Shown here: in pieces, positions 1-13,224 of the stretch | How positions within the stretch are numbered: position 1 is the first letter of the stretch | Layout of the letters: every line of letters starts with the position of its first letter | DNA from: Phialocephala subalpina | Taxonomy: Eukaryota > Ascomycota > Leotiomycetes > Helotiales > Mollisiaceae | Direction of reading: 5' to 3' | Length of the DNA: 64,000 nt | Assembly: GCA_900073065.1 (NCBI GenBank) | Contig: FJOG01000010.1 | Location: forward strand, 1,036,439-1,100,438 | Program-made: the position numbers and the translations under genes | Notes under the pieces: model-generated | Databases searched by the model: none | Seen by the model: only the letters and a program-made list of their open reading frames with translations | What the model was told of the DNA's origin: nothing

Positions 1-1118
1 CTTTCGTGAAGTCACCCACCATTCTGATGTGAATCGAAATGTAGTCCTCCTCGGGTGCGGAGGTAAGGGTGAAGGGATGATATTGCCAGACGGAAACCTC
101 AGGACAGCAGAAGAAAATGTACTGTCCAGCTCTTGTCTTGGTGTGCTCCTTCTTAATCTGAATCTCGCAAACATTGCTGGGATGTTGAACAACCTTGGAG
201 ATATAGGTCTTGTGCTTTCCTCGGACTTCTCTTGCAATTCTCTCCGCCAGGTAGATGAATCCTCCATACATCCAGTATTGCCAGAACACACCAATGGCGG
301 TAGATCCAAGACTGACACAGAAGGGAGCGAAGTCGGGCTGAATCATACAGAAGGCTCCGTGGATGGACCAGAAGAAGAAGAATATGACGAACATATGATG
401 CGTGTACCAGAAGCGCTCGAAGTTGGCACGGCGCATCTTCTCGACTGAGGTAACCACCATGCACATCAGAGCCACCAACATGATATATCCAGTCCATCCT
501 GGGCCAGTAACGAAGTTGGCCAACAACCATCCACCAATTCCAAGATTGTTCTTTGCTGAAATTTGCGCGAAGTTGTTCCAATGCGCAATCGTGTGTACCC
601 AAGAGAAGAAGACGATCGACCAAGCGGTGGTCATATGGAAAGTAATGTTCTTGTCGAATTGGATGATGCCATTGAGAGGCGTTTGTCGACCCAAAGAAAT
701 GAGTGTTCTACACACCGGGAAAAGAATCATCGCCACATCAAAATGCAGAACCAACGCCGCCGAACGTGCTATCGGATATGTCAAACCAAATGTACTTCTC
801 GCAATCGTTAAGTTGTCCTTGATCTGGTAGTTCATGAAACCGAAGGAAAAAACCATCAAATGGATCGCGGCGAAGACAAAGACGAAACTGCGCAATAGTT
901 AGCAATGCCACTATTGAGAACACTCACGGCAGCACCCACAATCGTCGATAACCTTCGTTCACCATCCATCTATCGAATCGTTCCCGAGCATTAAGTTCCT
1001 TCGGCCGTTCACCACTCATCTCTCCGGACATCAACATCCTCGTCAACGGCGGCCATCTTGATCTCTCCGACACCTTCAGCGACCCCGTGCTACTCCTATC
1101 ATAACCCTTCTCGGACAT
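1..1118 (-). CDS. noxB: NADPH oxidase NoxB (Nox2), 5' part; truncated by window edge
   Basis: Superoxide-generating flavocytochrome that moves electrons from NADPH through FAD and two hemes across a membrane; in fungi NoxB acts in differentiation, ascospore germination and penetration. Exon 1 is 1118-928 and exon 2 runs from 887 off the left edge. The intron 927-888 is only 40 nt, with GTGAGT donor, GCTAAC branch site and GCGCAG acceptor. About 359 residues are visible. The extended N-terminus before the first membrane helix (containing RMLMSGEMSGERP) is of the NoxB rather than the NoxA type. The ferric-reductase membrane domain shows the heme-ligand histidines in WVHTIAH and FWYTHHMF, and the FAD-binding HPFTLTSAP lies near the edge. 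The NADPH-binding half is outside the window. The family call is firm; the start is the first ATG of the open frame. Confidence 0.95.
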
Positions 1119-4100
1119 TCTCTGCGCGGTGCGACTTCAAGTCGACTTTCGAAAGGCCTGCTTTGCCTCTTTTCCTGTTGAAACCCCTCCGTCTCTAATT
1201 GTGTTTTATTCCCAATTATCTGCGAAAATGTACGACGTGGTATTAAATGGACAATATCATTCAGAGCCTGCTGAAGTGACAGAAGGTCCCGAATGAAAGG
1301 GGTTCGAAGAAGTGAAGGTGCTGTGGTTGAAGGAGTGTGGAGGATGAGAGCCTGCGACAACACAAGAACTGTCAGCGAGGGTATCCGGCAGAGCAGACAG
1401 AGCCGGTACAAGTAACGGCTGCCAACTCGGAGGATCGACGACGAAAGGGTTCAAGTGAAGCAAGGACGAAATTAGAATGAGTAGGGCAACGTCAACGTAC
1501 CTGTACACAATGCCGGCACCGGTGGCTGCTTCCCAGATCAGCACTGAAGTATTAGGAAGGTTTAATTTTTAGGTTGAGGGACATGCAGAAGGAGGAGTAG
1601 AAGCAGGAGCAAGCACACAGTGCGGGAAGAAACGAAGGTTCAAGGCTGGCCAAGACTAGGAGAAGGGCATGGGGAGGACGACGCCCATTTGGCAGATGGA
1701 GCAGATCACGTTTATGCGGCGGGAATAGGAGATGGATGGATGGCCTGACTAGAGCGCTGAGTTCAGCAAGAAGATGTCTGAGCATGCAGAACAGAGCCGG
1801 TCTCACGGGTATCGGGTTGTGTGGGCCTTGCGTGCACTGGCTCCCATCGCCTCTTGCGTCGATTCTGTATGGCCCGAGGGACGAAACAACGCTGCCGCCA
1901 TGGGATGCTAGGGGGCCAGAGTCGAAAGAATTCGTAGCCCTAGGGAGGCCCTAGGACGAACATGGCCATTTAATCGACAAAACCGTGTGATTCGAGGGGC
2001 GATGTTTGGGAAGAGCCAGATTTGGGCGTGCTGTGGTGGTGGTGCAACGCGCAGAGCGTGATAGAGCTCTCGAAAAGGCTTGTTTCTCCGAATGCCCCAC
2101 CGTTCTGAGGGACGACCATGGCTGCACCTGGCAGATGCCCTAAAAGAGGGAAGCGCAGCGTATCACGACTGAGCGTTTGTCCCAAAGGAGTCGCTGCCAG
2201 TCCAGTGCCGAGTATTCTGCCAGGTCTTGTCGTGGTCTTGTCGTGGTCTTGGTCAGGGGCTGATGGAGTCGAGGTTCGAGGGACAGGTCGTGGATGCGAG
2301 TCTGTGCGACAAAGCCTCGACGTGCAAATAAGCAAGCGCGGCCATGCCATTGGTGGTCTAGTGGCTGACTCTGATCCTCCCTGCTGCTCGCTTAGTTTCA
2401 ACATCGCCATGGAGTTTCAACATGGGGACGATGATACGCCCGGAAATGAGGCGGCGTCAGAGAGCAATGCCTCATGCTGATATATGATTGGACACATATC
2501 ACAAGACATCCACCATCACGAACACTTGACCGTCGAGAATTCCTGCCCAGTTTGCATCTCGCGCTGCAGTCAGACTCGAATCGTATGGATAGTGGAATAC
2601 GATCCATGACGGCGATCTCTGACATAAAAGGTTCAGTGCATATTGATTCGCCTGGAACTGTCCACCCCACGCTGGACATCGTGGTACAGGTGCAAACTGA
2701 TGCCAAAGATAGAACCCTCTCTGTCATCACCAACGCCTCCCCCTCGCGGGAACAGAAATACTACTCTCCATCGAGATGGATCACCGTCGTTACCAAACTT
2801 CCATCATGCCACGTTCCAGCCACTCCCTCCTCCCATTCTGCATCTTGAAATAGAAACTCCATGTCATCAGGAACAGAAACCAAACACTCCCCTCCCTCAC
2901 ATCCTCCTTCTATCTCTTATCGTATCCCTTCATTTTGGTTTGACAGCGGCGAGATATCTCAGGAACCAGATGTCTGGTGTGGCTCCTCCTGTCAGCTCAT
3001 CTCACCATTCAAGAGCATGTCTTCCAATCTCCCAGCAATCTCTGGACTTTCATCTGCCATCCAGCTTGCCGATGATGAGAACAAGTTTCAAAGCATGTTT
3101 GACATCCATCTCCTCATTTGACGCTTCTATTTGTTCTATCTTCTTATCTGTCCACTCCCAACGTGAGGTTCTACAAAACAGTCTAGTCCGTGACATGTTT
3201 CGTTTGAGTTTGCTCGAGAGTCGAGCCTCAGCCTCACGGCAATCGTGTAAAGAACACGATACGCGAGTATCGTGAACGTGAAAATGGCAACAAAAACCGA
3301 GTATCAAGCCATTTTCCAAACTTCAAGATCATGAAGTCAGCAGCGAAAGAAACTTCTCCCTCCAACCGAGAGACTCCTTCCCCACCACGTGTCAAAGAGC
3401 CTCATCCACAATCTTGCATGTATGAAGCATCAGTGCCGAGCCAAGCTTTCGTCTCCCGCCCAGACAGGTCAAAGTTCAACCATCTTGTGATTCTTGCATC
3501 CTGACATCAGCATCTGCGGCAAGAAAGGCTCGATTTCTGTGCTCACTTTTCGTCATGTAAGACACATATAGATTCACAGACTTCGGGGGGCTAGCTCTGC
3601 TTCTCGGCAACGTCACTTGAACGTATCCACTCGCATCCCATCTCTCAACGCCAAAAACAAGCCTTCTAACCCTCTAGCATCTCGATAACCTTTCCCAGAC
3701 CTGCATTCCCCAATCTCATAACCTTACACATAGCGCGCCGACGTCAACAACAACCTTAATTTTTAACCATCTAGTCCTCTCTCCAATAAATTGCTTCTCC
3801 ACCAAACTCTGGGATAAGGGATTCAGATAAATTGCAAGCTTAAACCCCCACCATCTTGCTTCTCGATTAGGTTTAATTACAGCCCCTCCACTTAAGAGCG
3901 GGCGCTAAGCAAACTCAGAAACGTCTCCCGCACCAACTAAGGCTTCATGTCTTGGCATGATGCTTCATCTTTCTTCTCTATCCCCACTCAGCCACCAACC
4001 CCTCCACCTCTCAAGTTTCTTCTCTCCGACGTCTCCGATGCTTTGATTCTCCATCTGCTCTCATCGCTATCCACTCGGCTGCGAAAACGAACACGCAAGC

Positions 4101-5260
4101 TTTATCCCTTCTCCACTGTTCACGACAATTAAAGTTCGAGGAGAACCGATTCTCTTGTCTTCATTAGGTACTTTTCCTCCACTCAGAGCCAAGCATTCGT
4201 GAAGGAAGAAATCTGAAGTCGCTTCGCAGACACACATACGCAAGCTTCTTCCCCGCCTTGCGACTTTCTGTACCCTACTTGACTCTCGAGCCACCTCAAG
4301 TCATCCAATCATGAGATCTACCAAAGGAAAGCAGACACACAACACGCAAGCTTCAACCTCGAATATTTCAAGTGCAAGTTCAAGCGGACCAGTAAACCAC
4401 TTCTGTATGATCTCAGATCTGAGCACAAGTCGGTGTTTAAAACCTCCGTCCTTCCGGAAACAGTTCAACAGTCTGGTCTGGAAACGAAAACGGCGCGTTG
4501 ACAGCAGACCGTGCTCTCCTACTCTATGCTTCGCTTGAAAGTACTTCTCGGACCACGGCACTTACTCCACCGACAAGAAACTGCACGACATATGATGTGA
4601 TGTTAAGAAAGAGAAACAGACATAAGGAGCAGAGCATCGACCATCAGGTCGTTTCCATTTCAAACACTGCCACGAACTTGTGCCAAACTCCAGTTGTGAG
4701 GAGAAGATTGGGGTAAGAAACAAGAAGAGCCACGTCACTCACGGTATGATTTCCAGATCATATCAGATCATCAAGAAACAAGAGGAACAGTCGAAGTTCC
4801 AGACAAGTGTTAACGTGTTGATGCCACGAGGCACCATCAGATCATCAAAGGTTTCAAGAGGGACTCAAAAGAGGAAGATCTAATATGATGCCACGATGCA
4901 TTATCAACCTACCTAAGAACAAGGCAAAGCAACGCAGGGTAACGAAACGCACCGCGGGGAAAATGCAGAGAAGCAAAACTGTCTGACCGGAATGCAATAT
5001 CTATTCCTCCGGATGCTATCAAATCCTCCCCTTGTTGACCGTCCGTCATTGCCTTTCCCATTCATCCAGTCGGTTTAATTCCTCCACCGTACGCATATTC
5101 CTCCCCTTGTGCAGACCAACGTATCATCCGCCGCCAGTTTGTGTAAATAGACCCAGACCAAAGTGCGCAAAGTATTGGACGCCAGCTAATTCCGTAACGA
5201 CACGCGTGAGAGAAAGAGGAAGAGTATTCATCTTGTTGTTTGTCATTGCCACACACACAT
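1119..5260. other. Intergenic region of about 4.1 kb, no gene recognised
   Basis: No open frame here resembles a known protein or shows a coherent exon-intron structure. It should hold the promoter and 5' UTR of noxB at its left end and the 3' flank of the E2 gene at its right end. From about 3600 to 4300 the + strand is strongly C/T-rich, as in fungal promoters and leaders. An ATG at 4311 opens 75 codons after a leader-like stretch, but no product or downstream exon could be supported. The 11-mer CACGCAAGCTT recurs at about 4092 and 4343, with CGCAAGCTT at 4239. Around 4735-4900 the phrases ATCAGATCATCAA and GATGCCACGA each occur twice. Confidence 0.6.
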
Positions 5261-6163
<903 letters not shown>

Positions 6164-7320
6164 TGCGACGGGTGTGTGCTGTGTTGTTGAGGGTAGGTGA
6201 GGTTGGTGATGTCGAGTCGAAGTCTCGAGGGCGCAGCAAACAGAATGAAGTTCTGGATCCTGCTCAGGCGAGGTTAGCGACTTGAAATCCGCGCGCGGCT
6301 ACCGAAGATGACGCGGAGCCAGAAATAGAATGCGATGACGTACGTGAGGATCTGCGAAGAGACTTTGGAGATGTTTGTGGTCGAGAGGCCGCAAAGGATC
6401 GAAGATGTTTTTGTTTTGTAGAGTTGTTGGCGAGGGAAACTTTAAGAAGTGGTAGTGTTGGATGAGGAATGGGAAAGACCGGGCTGGTAAGCGAGAAAAT
6501 TAAGAGGCTTTGCTGGCTGGCGGATCACTCAGCTTTACAAAAGGCTGCGCTCTTCCACCCATCCACCTGAGTCACTTTTATTCATCGAGGCCCTTCGACG
6601 AAGTTCTTTATTGCCTTGAATGTTTGCAAGTCTCCAACCTCCTATGCGTCCTCGAATGCCCTCAACTTCAATCAACATGGTCTCATGCAACCCCACCAAT
6701 ACCCTCGTACTCATGACGTATCTCCGAAAACGGATGATGGCAAAAGATCTGGTGCCGGGATGCAAAGATAGCAGTATCAGGTTATCAGCCTCATTGCAGT
6801 CAGGGGAGATATGGGATGTCACACATATGGTCACGAGGGCTATTGTTATTCGAGAAAGGGGTGGCATATTGTGTTGATGCCGCACATCAGCGTGATTTTT
6901 CTGCTTGCGTGAACAATCTGTCAGGCACAGGAAGTCTAATCAGGCAGGTCCTATTCCTGGTGTTGTATGTCAATTAGATGTCAAACCCTCTCTTTTGACA
7001 ATCAGAGCGTGGCAGAAAGGCGCAATAGTCCTGCGTGGTACTATTGTTAGCGATGTTTCATGGCAATGATCGAGTTCGAGAATAGTTAAGGCGGCTCATT
7101 ACAAGACATGTTCTTCAATAGCCGCCGTGACTTTCGACAAGCACAAAGAGCAAGGCGGCTGACATCGTAGCCGCCGGGATCACATCCAGTCAACACACGA
7201 GACTCCTCAGCATGTTCTAGACTTGAGGAGTGGATGACCAATGAGATGTGGATCATTTCCAGTGATTATAGACATTTTGATTTTGGATATATACATTTTG
7301 GGAAAATGGTTCTTGAAGGC
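6164..7320. other. Intergenic region between ubc4 promoter and gcdh 3' end
   Basis: About 1.15 kb with no supportable gene. The part next to 6164 is the E2 promoter and 5' UTR. The opposite open frames at 6510-6885 have no recognisable product and look like chance frames. Confidence 0.6.
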
Positions 7321-8735
7321 TTATACGAAAGCCTGGATGCCGGTGATGGCTCTTCCGAGAATGAGACCTGCATTTGTCAGCATTATGTTACGATCACTGA
7401 CAGAGGTAGTAGGTAGGAGCAATGTTAGAAGTAAGAGGTAGAACTTACTGTGGATATCACTCTGGCCCTCATATGTCTGAGTAACGAACAAGTTCGCCAC
7501 ATGCCTTCCAATACCGTACTCATCACTGACAGCGTTGCCACCAAAGACTTCCTGCAAGATACGCGCATTGACCAAAGCACGGTCACAGTTCTGTCTCTTG
7601 ATCATACTGATCATCTCTGGTGCTGCCTTTCCCTCATCCTTTAGTCTTCCGACTTGAATAGCTGCCAATGTACCATACGCAGCGTCCGTTGTAGCATCTG
7701 CCAGCTTCTTCTGTACAAGCTGGTACTTGGCAATAGGGTTGCCCTTGAATTGCTTCCTCTCCAAAGCGTATGTCCTTGCTCGGTCAATACAGTCCTCCAA
7801 GGCACCTATTGTTCCCCAAGCAATGCCATATCTAGCACTATTCAGGCAAGTGAAAGGTCCTCTCAAGCCCGTGACATCAGGGAACATGTTGGTCTCCGGT
7901 ACAGGACATTCGTCGAGCTGAATCATGCCAGTAAGAGAGGCTCGCAGACCGTTCTTGTCCTTGATGGCAGGCGTCTCCAATGTACCTGGTGGGCATTCTG
8001 ATCTTTCGATCAAGAACCCGTGAATCTTTCCATCTTCAGCCAACTTTGCCCATACCAACAGCACATCCGCAATGGGACTATTTGTAATCCATGTCTTCGC
8101 TCCAGAAATCGAAAGGTATCCCTTCTTCGTAGGATGTGGCTTCGCTGTCGTCTCCATCGAACCGGGATCACTGCCATGATTCGGCTCCGTCAACCCAAAG
8201 GCACCCAACAGTTTTCCCTTAGCCATCTTCGGCAGAAACTTGTCCTTCATCTCCTGTGTACCAAACTCATCAATTCCACCCATCACCAAGCTCGACTGGA
8301 CCGACATGCCAGACCTGTATCCACTATCCACTCTCTCAACAGCCTTCGTAATAAGACCCGACGCAACATTCGATACGCCGGCACAGTCGTAGCCCTTGAT
8401 CGTGGCACCAAGCAAGCCCAGCTCGCCCATCTCCTCTAGAATCTTCTTGTCATAGTTCTCGTCCCTGTACGCCTCTTCTCCACGTCAGTCCTGCACAATG
8501 ACTTGTCTCTTCCATTGAACTCACGAAGCACCCTTGGCAGCATCCTCTCCTGACAATATGCTTCTGCGGTCTCGGAAATAGCAATCTCTTCCTCAGTCAA
8601 TAGGTTCTGAGAACCTAGAGGGTCTTGCCAGTTGAACAGCTGCGGGGTTGCGTGGGCGGCATAGCTTCGAACAGCTACTGGACGAGCAGCAGAGGTCAAT
8701 TGACGTGCAGATGTGCGGAGGACTGGTTTGTACAT
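7321..8735 (-). CDS. Glutaryl-CoA dehydrogenase, mitochondrial
   Basis: Acyl-CoA dehydrogenase flavoenzyme that converts glutaryl-CoA to crotonyl-CoA plus CO2 in lysine and tryptophan breakdown, passing electrons to ETF in the mitochondrial matrix. Exons: 8735-8525, 8477-7449 and 7367-7321, coding 428 aa, normal for the family. Intron 8524-8478 has a GTGAGT donor; intron 7448-7368 has GTAAGT and ends TGCAG. Splicing restores LPRVLQEAYRDENYDKK and SDIHSLILGRAITG. The N-terminus (MYKPVLRTSARQ onward, rich in R, S and A, no acid until about residue 38) is a mitochondrial presequence. Family signatures are FGLTEPNHGSDPGSM, WITNSPIADV, the QEVFGGNAVSDEY region and the catalytic glutamate in TYEG. 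It is divergently paired with FEN1, start codons 448 bp apart. GCDH is favoured over other acyl-CoA dehydrogenases because of the C-terminal GRAITGIQAF. Confidence 0.95.
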
Positions 8736-9183
8736 CTTGGAAGCTTATGAAAAGAATGAAAACATGTCAAAGATCGTCTTGACAGTTGAAATGTCAAGAA
8801 GCTTTAACATCGCCTCCATTCTTCTAGCCCCTCCGCTATTCGGCAATGTTCCCCCAGAAAATGCATTCGCCGAGGCTTGCCACTTCGGGTCGAGAGAGTC
8901 ATGAACTCGAGACATGAATAATACCATGAGAAATAGCAGAGACGAAAAGAAATGTTGCTAAATTGCATGCCAGTGCCGGTTGAAATTTCACGATTTTTTG
9001 GGTCATATGTCCCAGGGTCGGTGGATCACGATGGCTGGCAAAATCACTCTACGCGGGTCGCGACTTCTCGCCAAGCTTAACGCGAACCATCGCGTCACCT
9101 CTTCAACTTCCTGAATCTCGAGTTGACATCTATCACAACCCACGACAACTCTACATCACCGCAGACCAGAAGCAACCGTCAAG
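8736..9183. promoter_or_regulatory. Shared divergent promoter of gcdh and FEN1
   Basis: A 448-bp interval between two start codons on opposite strands must hold both promoters. On the FEN1 side there are three CG-rich elements: ACGCGG at 9051-9056, AACGCGAA at 9079-9086 and ATCGCGTCA near 9089-9097. They resemble half-sites of the G1/S elements (MCB, ACGCGT) that control replication genes in yeast. The regulatory meaning is inference. Confidence 0.4.
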
Positions 9184-10519
9184 ATGGGTATCAAGCAGCT
9201 CTTCCAGATCATCAAGGAGGAATGTCCAGATTCCTACAAGGAGGGCGAGATCAAGAACCAGTTCGGCAGAAAAGTAGCCATTGTAAGACCTCCATCCACA
9301 CTTCACTGAGCAATTGACTGACTTTATCTTCCAGGATGCGTATGCGATTCCTCCCAATTCCTCTTTTACACCAGACTAACATCTGCAGCTCCATGTCCAT
9401 CTACTCCTTCCTCATCGCAGTCCGTTCCGGCGGCGAAATGCTCACCAACGAAGACGGCGAAACCACCTCCCATCTCATGGGCATGTTCTACCGCACCCTC
9501 CGAATCGTCGACAACGGCATAAAGCCAGTCTACGTTTTCGATGGCGCACCCCCAAAGCTCAAGTCCGGCGAGTTAGCAAAGCGTTTCCAACGAAAGGCCA
9601 CCGCGACTGAAGGTCTCGAAGAAGCAAAGGAGACGGGTACAGCGGAGGATGTTGAGAAGTTCTCGAGACGAACAGTTAGGGTCACAAGGGAGCACAATGC
9701 CGAATGTCAGCGCTTGTTAAAGTTGATGGGCGTCCCGTACATCATTGCGCCGACGGAGGCAGAGGCTCAGTGTGCAGTGTTGGCGAGAGCTGGAAAGGTT
9801 TATGCTGCTGCAAGTGAGGATATGGATACGCTGTGCTTCGACTCTCCCGTCCTGCTGCGTCATCTCACATTCAGTGAGCAGCGAAAGGAACCCATTCAAG
9901 AGATCTTCCTTGAAAAGGTACTTTCTGGATTAAACATGGAGCGCAAGCAGGTAAATTTCTCTCCCCCGACGACCCCCTTTCTGCCACTAACAGAACCCAG
10001 TTCGTCGACCTCTGCATTCTGCTAGGCTGTGACTACCTCGACCCCATCCCCAAAATCGGTCCTCACACGGCCCTCAAACTCATCCGCGAATACGGCGATC
10101 TCGAATCCTTCGTCGCAGCCGTCGAAGCTGGCAAAACCAAATTCACAATCCCTGAAGACTGGCCTTACAAAGATGCCCGCGAGCTCTTCTTCAATCCCGA
10201 CGTTCGATCCGCTGATCACGAAGACTGTGACTTCAAATGGGAAGCTCCTGATATCGATGGACTTGTCCAATTCCTCGTCACAGAGAAAGGATTCAGCGAG
10301 GATCGTGTTAGGGGAGGTGCTGCTAGGTTACAAAAGAACCTGAAGAGTACTCAGCAGGCTAGATTGGAGGGGTTTTTTAAGCCAATTCCGAAGACTGAGG
10401 AGCAGATTAAGAGCTTGAAGCGAAAGAACAATGAGAAGAATGAGGAGAAAAAGAAGAAGTTGAAGGAGGAGAAGAAGGAAAAAGCTAAGGCTAAGGCGAA
10501 GCCGAGAGGTACTGCTTAG
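9184..10519 (+). CDS. FEN1: Flap endonuclease FEN1/Rad27
   Basis: Structure-specific nuclease that removes 5' flaps in Okazaki-fragment maturation and long-patch base excision repair, working with PCNA in the nucleus. Exons: 9184-9282, 9335-9339, 9389-9950 and 10001-10519, coding 394 aa, as expected. The second exon is only 5 nt (GATGC). It is needed to restore the invariant [14 protein letters not shown], whose aspartate is the first metal ligand (D34). It is bounded by an intron ending TTCCAG and one starting GTATGC with branch site ACTAAC. Other catalytic acids are seen in [24 protein letters not shown] and GCDYLDPI. The PCNA-binding box QARLEGFF lies near the C-terminus, followed by a lysine-rich tail that ends RGTA. 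It diverges from gcdh. Confidence 0.96.
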
Positions 10520-11478
10520 GTGCTATCAGGAGAGAGGGTTAGTTCTTTGCATTTGTTGTCTCGCATGGAGTATTTGGCGTCTGGAAGAAAGGGAGGGAAG
10601 GACAATGGTCGAGATTGGGTTTGGGCGTGTCAAGGTGACATGCGTGTATTTGCTTCTTAATGTTGACGGCCTGCTTTATTTCCTGCGATGACATTCAGCA
10701 CAGAACCATGAATAAGAAAAATATCTATGAATTCGGATCATGAAATCGGCTCTTAGGTGGTGCCTTTTCATCTTGGTCAGCCTCTCACGTACATCCCAAC
10801 ATGCCGAGTGCCACTACCTGAACCTCTTCTTTCTAGCTCGATTTCTGCCTCCGGTGCTTGACGTATTTCCATTTGGACCTCTCTACTGCTCTTCATGCAA
10901 GTACCTGCAGTCAAATCATTCAAAGCCAATGATTTCCAGATTCTGACCCAATGAGGGAAGCGCCCTTTTCAGCCCCAAGGGTTTCGACCAAGATGTCAGC
11001 ATAACCCATCCAAAAGTTGCCTCTCAACTACATCTCGTCAGTTCTAGATATTTTCCCCCACAATTGCAGTCCACATTGCTTCGTGGCTTCGCGTTTCAGC
11101 TATGCTAGGTGATTCTTCGTGGAACTTTTCCCTTGGCCGGATCGCCTCAAAGTTCTTACAAAACACAGTCACGGCACGCTTCCCTCTTCAGACCTGAATG
11201 CTTCATGTTTTGCCAAGAGCTAGCAATGCTCCGTGTAATCTGCATGTTGTGCGACGGTCATGCTCACATTTTGAACAGAACGAGTGAGGAGCTGAAGTCA
11301 TCAGCTTCTGTTCCACAATCGCTGATGGAGAATGGTCGTGGAAGGCGAACCAACATGCAAGGCTTTGGACAGGAGATAGTATTATCTCAAGACCACAGTG
11401 CTTCAGTATAAAGGGTGTCAAACATACCAATGATAATCCATTTTCAGTCATCCAGATTCATACAGACATTGACAAGTC

Positions 11479-11928
11479 CGACCTACCTCTCTCTTCCAAT
11501 CTCCAACATCACATGATTCAAATTTACCACTTTCAGCGTCTTCAAAAACTTCCATTTACAATCAAGACTTGCTTTCCCAACCAATACCCCCAAATTCCAC
11601 GATACTCCAACTCTACGCCCTCTTCACCGCAGCATTGCTCGCCACCCTCAGCTCCGCCGCCCCAACACCCACGAACCCACGAGACATCACACCCTCCATC
11701 TCCAGTCCTCTCTCGGACTGGACACCCACAAAGCTCATCGACGTCAACCCGAACGCCATTTACGACAACGCACCAGCCAACTCCTCTTTGATCTACAAAC
11801 TCCTCCCCCCAACCACCACCACGCACCTCACCACCTCCTCCTCCCTCGCCACGCGGGACACACCCGCCTGCCTCTTCAGAGCCATAATCCTTGACTTCTC
11901 AATGTCCATCCCAATGTGGTGTTCTTGA
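11479..11928 (+). pseudogene. Open frame with secretion-signal-like segment but no ATG
   Basis: A frame open from 11479 to a TGA at 11926-11928 contains TILQLYALFTAALLATL followed by SSAAPTPTNPRD, which looks like a signal peptide with an A-P cleavage site. Then comes a Pro/Thr/Ser-rich stretch with an NSS glycosylation site. No in-frame ATG precedes the hydrophobic segment; the frame has TTG at 11569 and a stop further upstream. No credible upstream exon joins it. Options are a decayed secreted-protein gene, an exon of a gene whose first exon I cannot see, or chance. It resembles no family I know. Confidence 0.25.
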
Positions 11929-13224
11929 TTTTGCCCTAAACTTCATTCTGTAAACACGCAATGAGCCAGATGCAATGCTACCACAAGTGATATTGATGGA
12001 TCTTGGTGGATATTGGATGGGAGGAGCTTGTGATGCCGCCCCATTCATCATTGGTGAATGGCCCTTCTGGAAGCCCATTTGAATGGGCATATAAGGTCGA
12101 GCTTGTGGTAATGAAGGAGTGGGTGTCGAGTAAGGAGAGTGGAGTTAGGTCAAAGTAGGCTGAGGGGTGTATATTGTCTTGAGAAGACACCTAACGAGGG
12201 ACATTAGCACTATCGCTGTTGTCCGTACTAGAAGCAATGCTTCATCTCCACTGTTCGGGGTGACCTTACCCACTTCCTCGGACTGTTTCCAGTTGCTCGA
12301 ATGGAGTCGATAGACCGAGTGGACCTCACATATTCTAATGAGAGTCCTGCTGCAGTATCCTTCCGGGCAATGGTACTGGGTCCTTTTTTATGATCCAGAG
12401 GAGTCTGTTCCCAGTTTTGTGACCAAGCTCCAGTTGACAGAGTACACCTCTCGATTATTCTCTTTCCGCTCTTGTACAGGGAAATATTGCCCGGAAATTT
12501 GGAATCTTCTAACTTAATAGAGCTATCTCCACCGGCTATGACAACTTGAGTCTTGTTTCGTTTGGCCTAAATAATATCGTATACGGAATTGAGGGAATCG
12601 TAACTGTTCAAATTCTTGTTAGCAACTACTCTGAATTTTTTCATCTGGTGCGTCCATTGAACAATCTGCTCAGAAGGTTATGGGAGTTAGGTACCTTTTT
12701 AATTCTATTTCGGAGATGCCTATGTATTTGACGTTGAAGAAGATCTCCGAAGTTGTTGAAAGACAGCTCCAAGATTAGGATTCTCCTACTTTTGTAAGTC
12801 AGCACGCTGGTACTCCTCCACAAATGCAGTCGTTGCCATACTCAGCGCTTTAACTTCCCAGCCTTCCACTCTAATTCTTTCCACTTTCCAACAGGTTTGA
12901 AAGTGCTTGTCCATCTTTATTTTCCACTCCGTTTTCAATCCTTCCACCACCAACCCCAGCTCTCCAGCTTTTCAAGAGTCCAGATTCTGTAAGGCTGGGA
13001 CAGTTAAAACGCTTGCCCGGACTTGTGATGTACGTGAGATGGGGTTCAAAGCGCTAGAAACCCGTGGTGACTGTGTGAGGAGAGAAGGTCAGGCTTCGCA
13101 GGTTGTGGAAGAAGAAAGCTGGTATCGATTAGAACATGCAAGAAAGCATCGAACAAAGAACCTGATTGGCTTTTGTGGAGAGCACATAGGAGAGGCAGCG
13201 ACCCAACCTTTTGCGGATACAGAG

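Noticed and set aside
153..623. Long minus-strand frame inside noxB
   Set aside because: It is the shadow of the NoxB frame, which is continuous from 887 to the window edge.
2118..3320. Several overlapping frames of 80-210 codons between noxB and ubc4
   Set aside because: They overlap in all phases and on both strands, are Ser/Pro/His-rich from C-rich DNA, and show no coherent gene structure.
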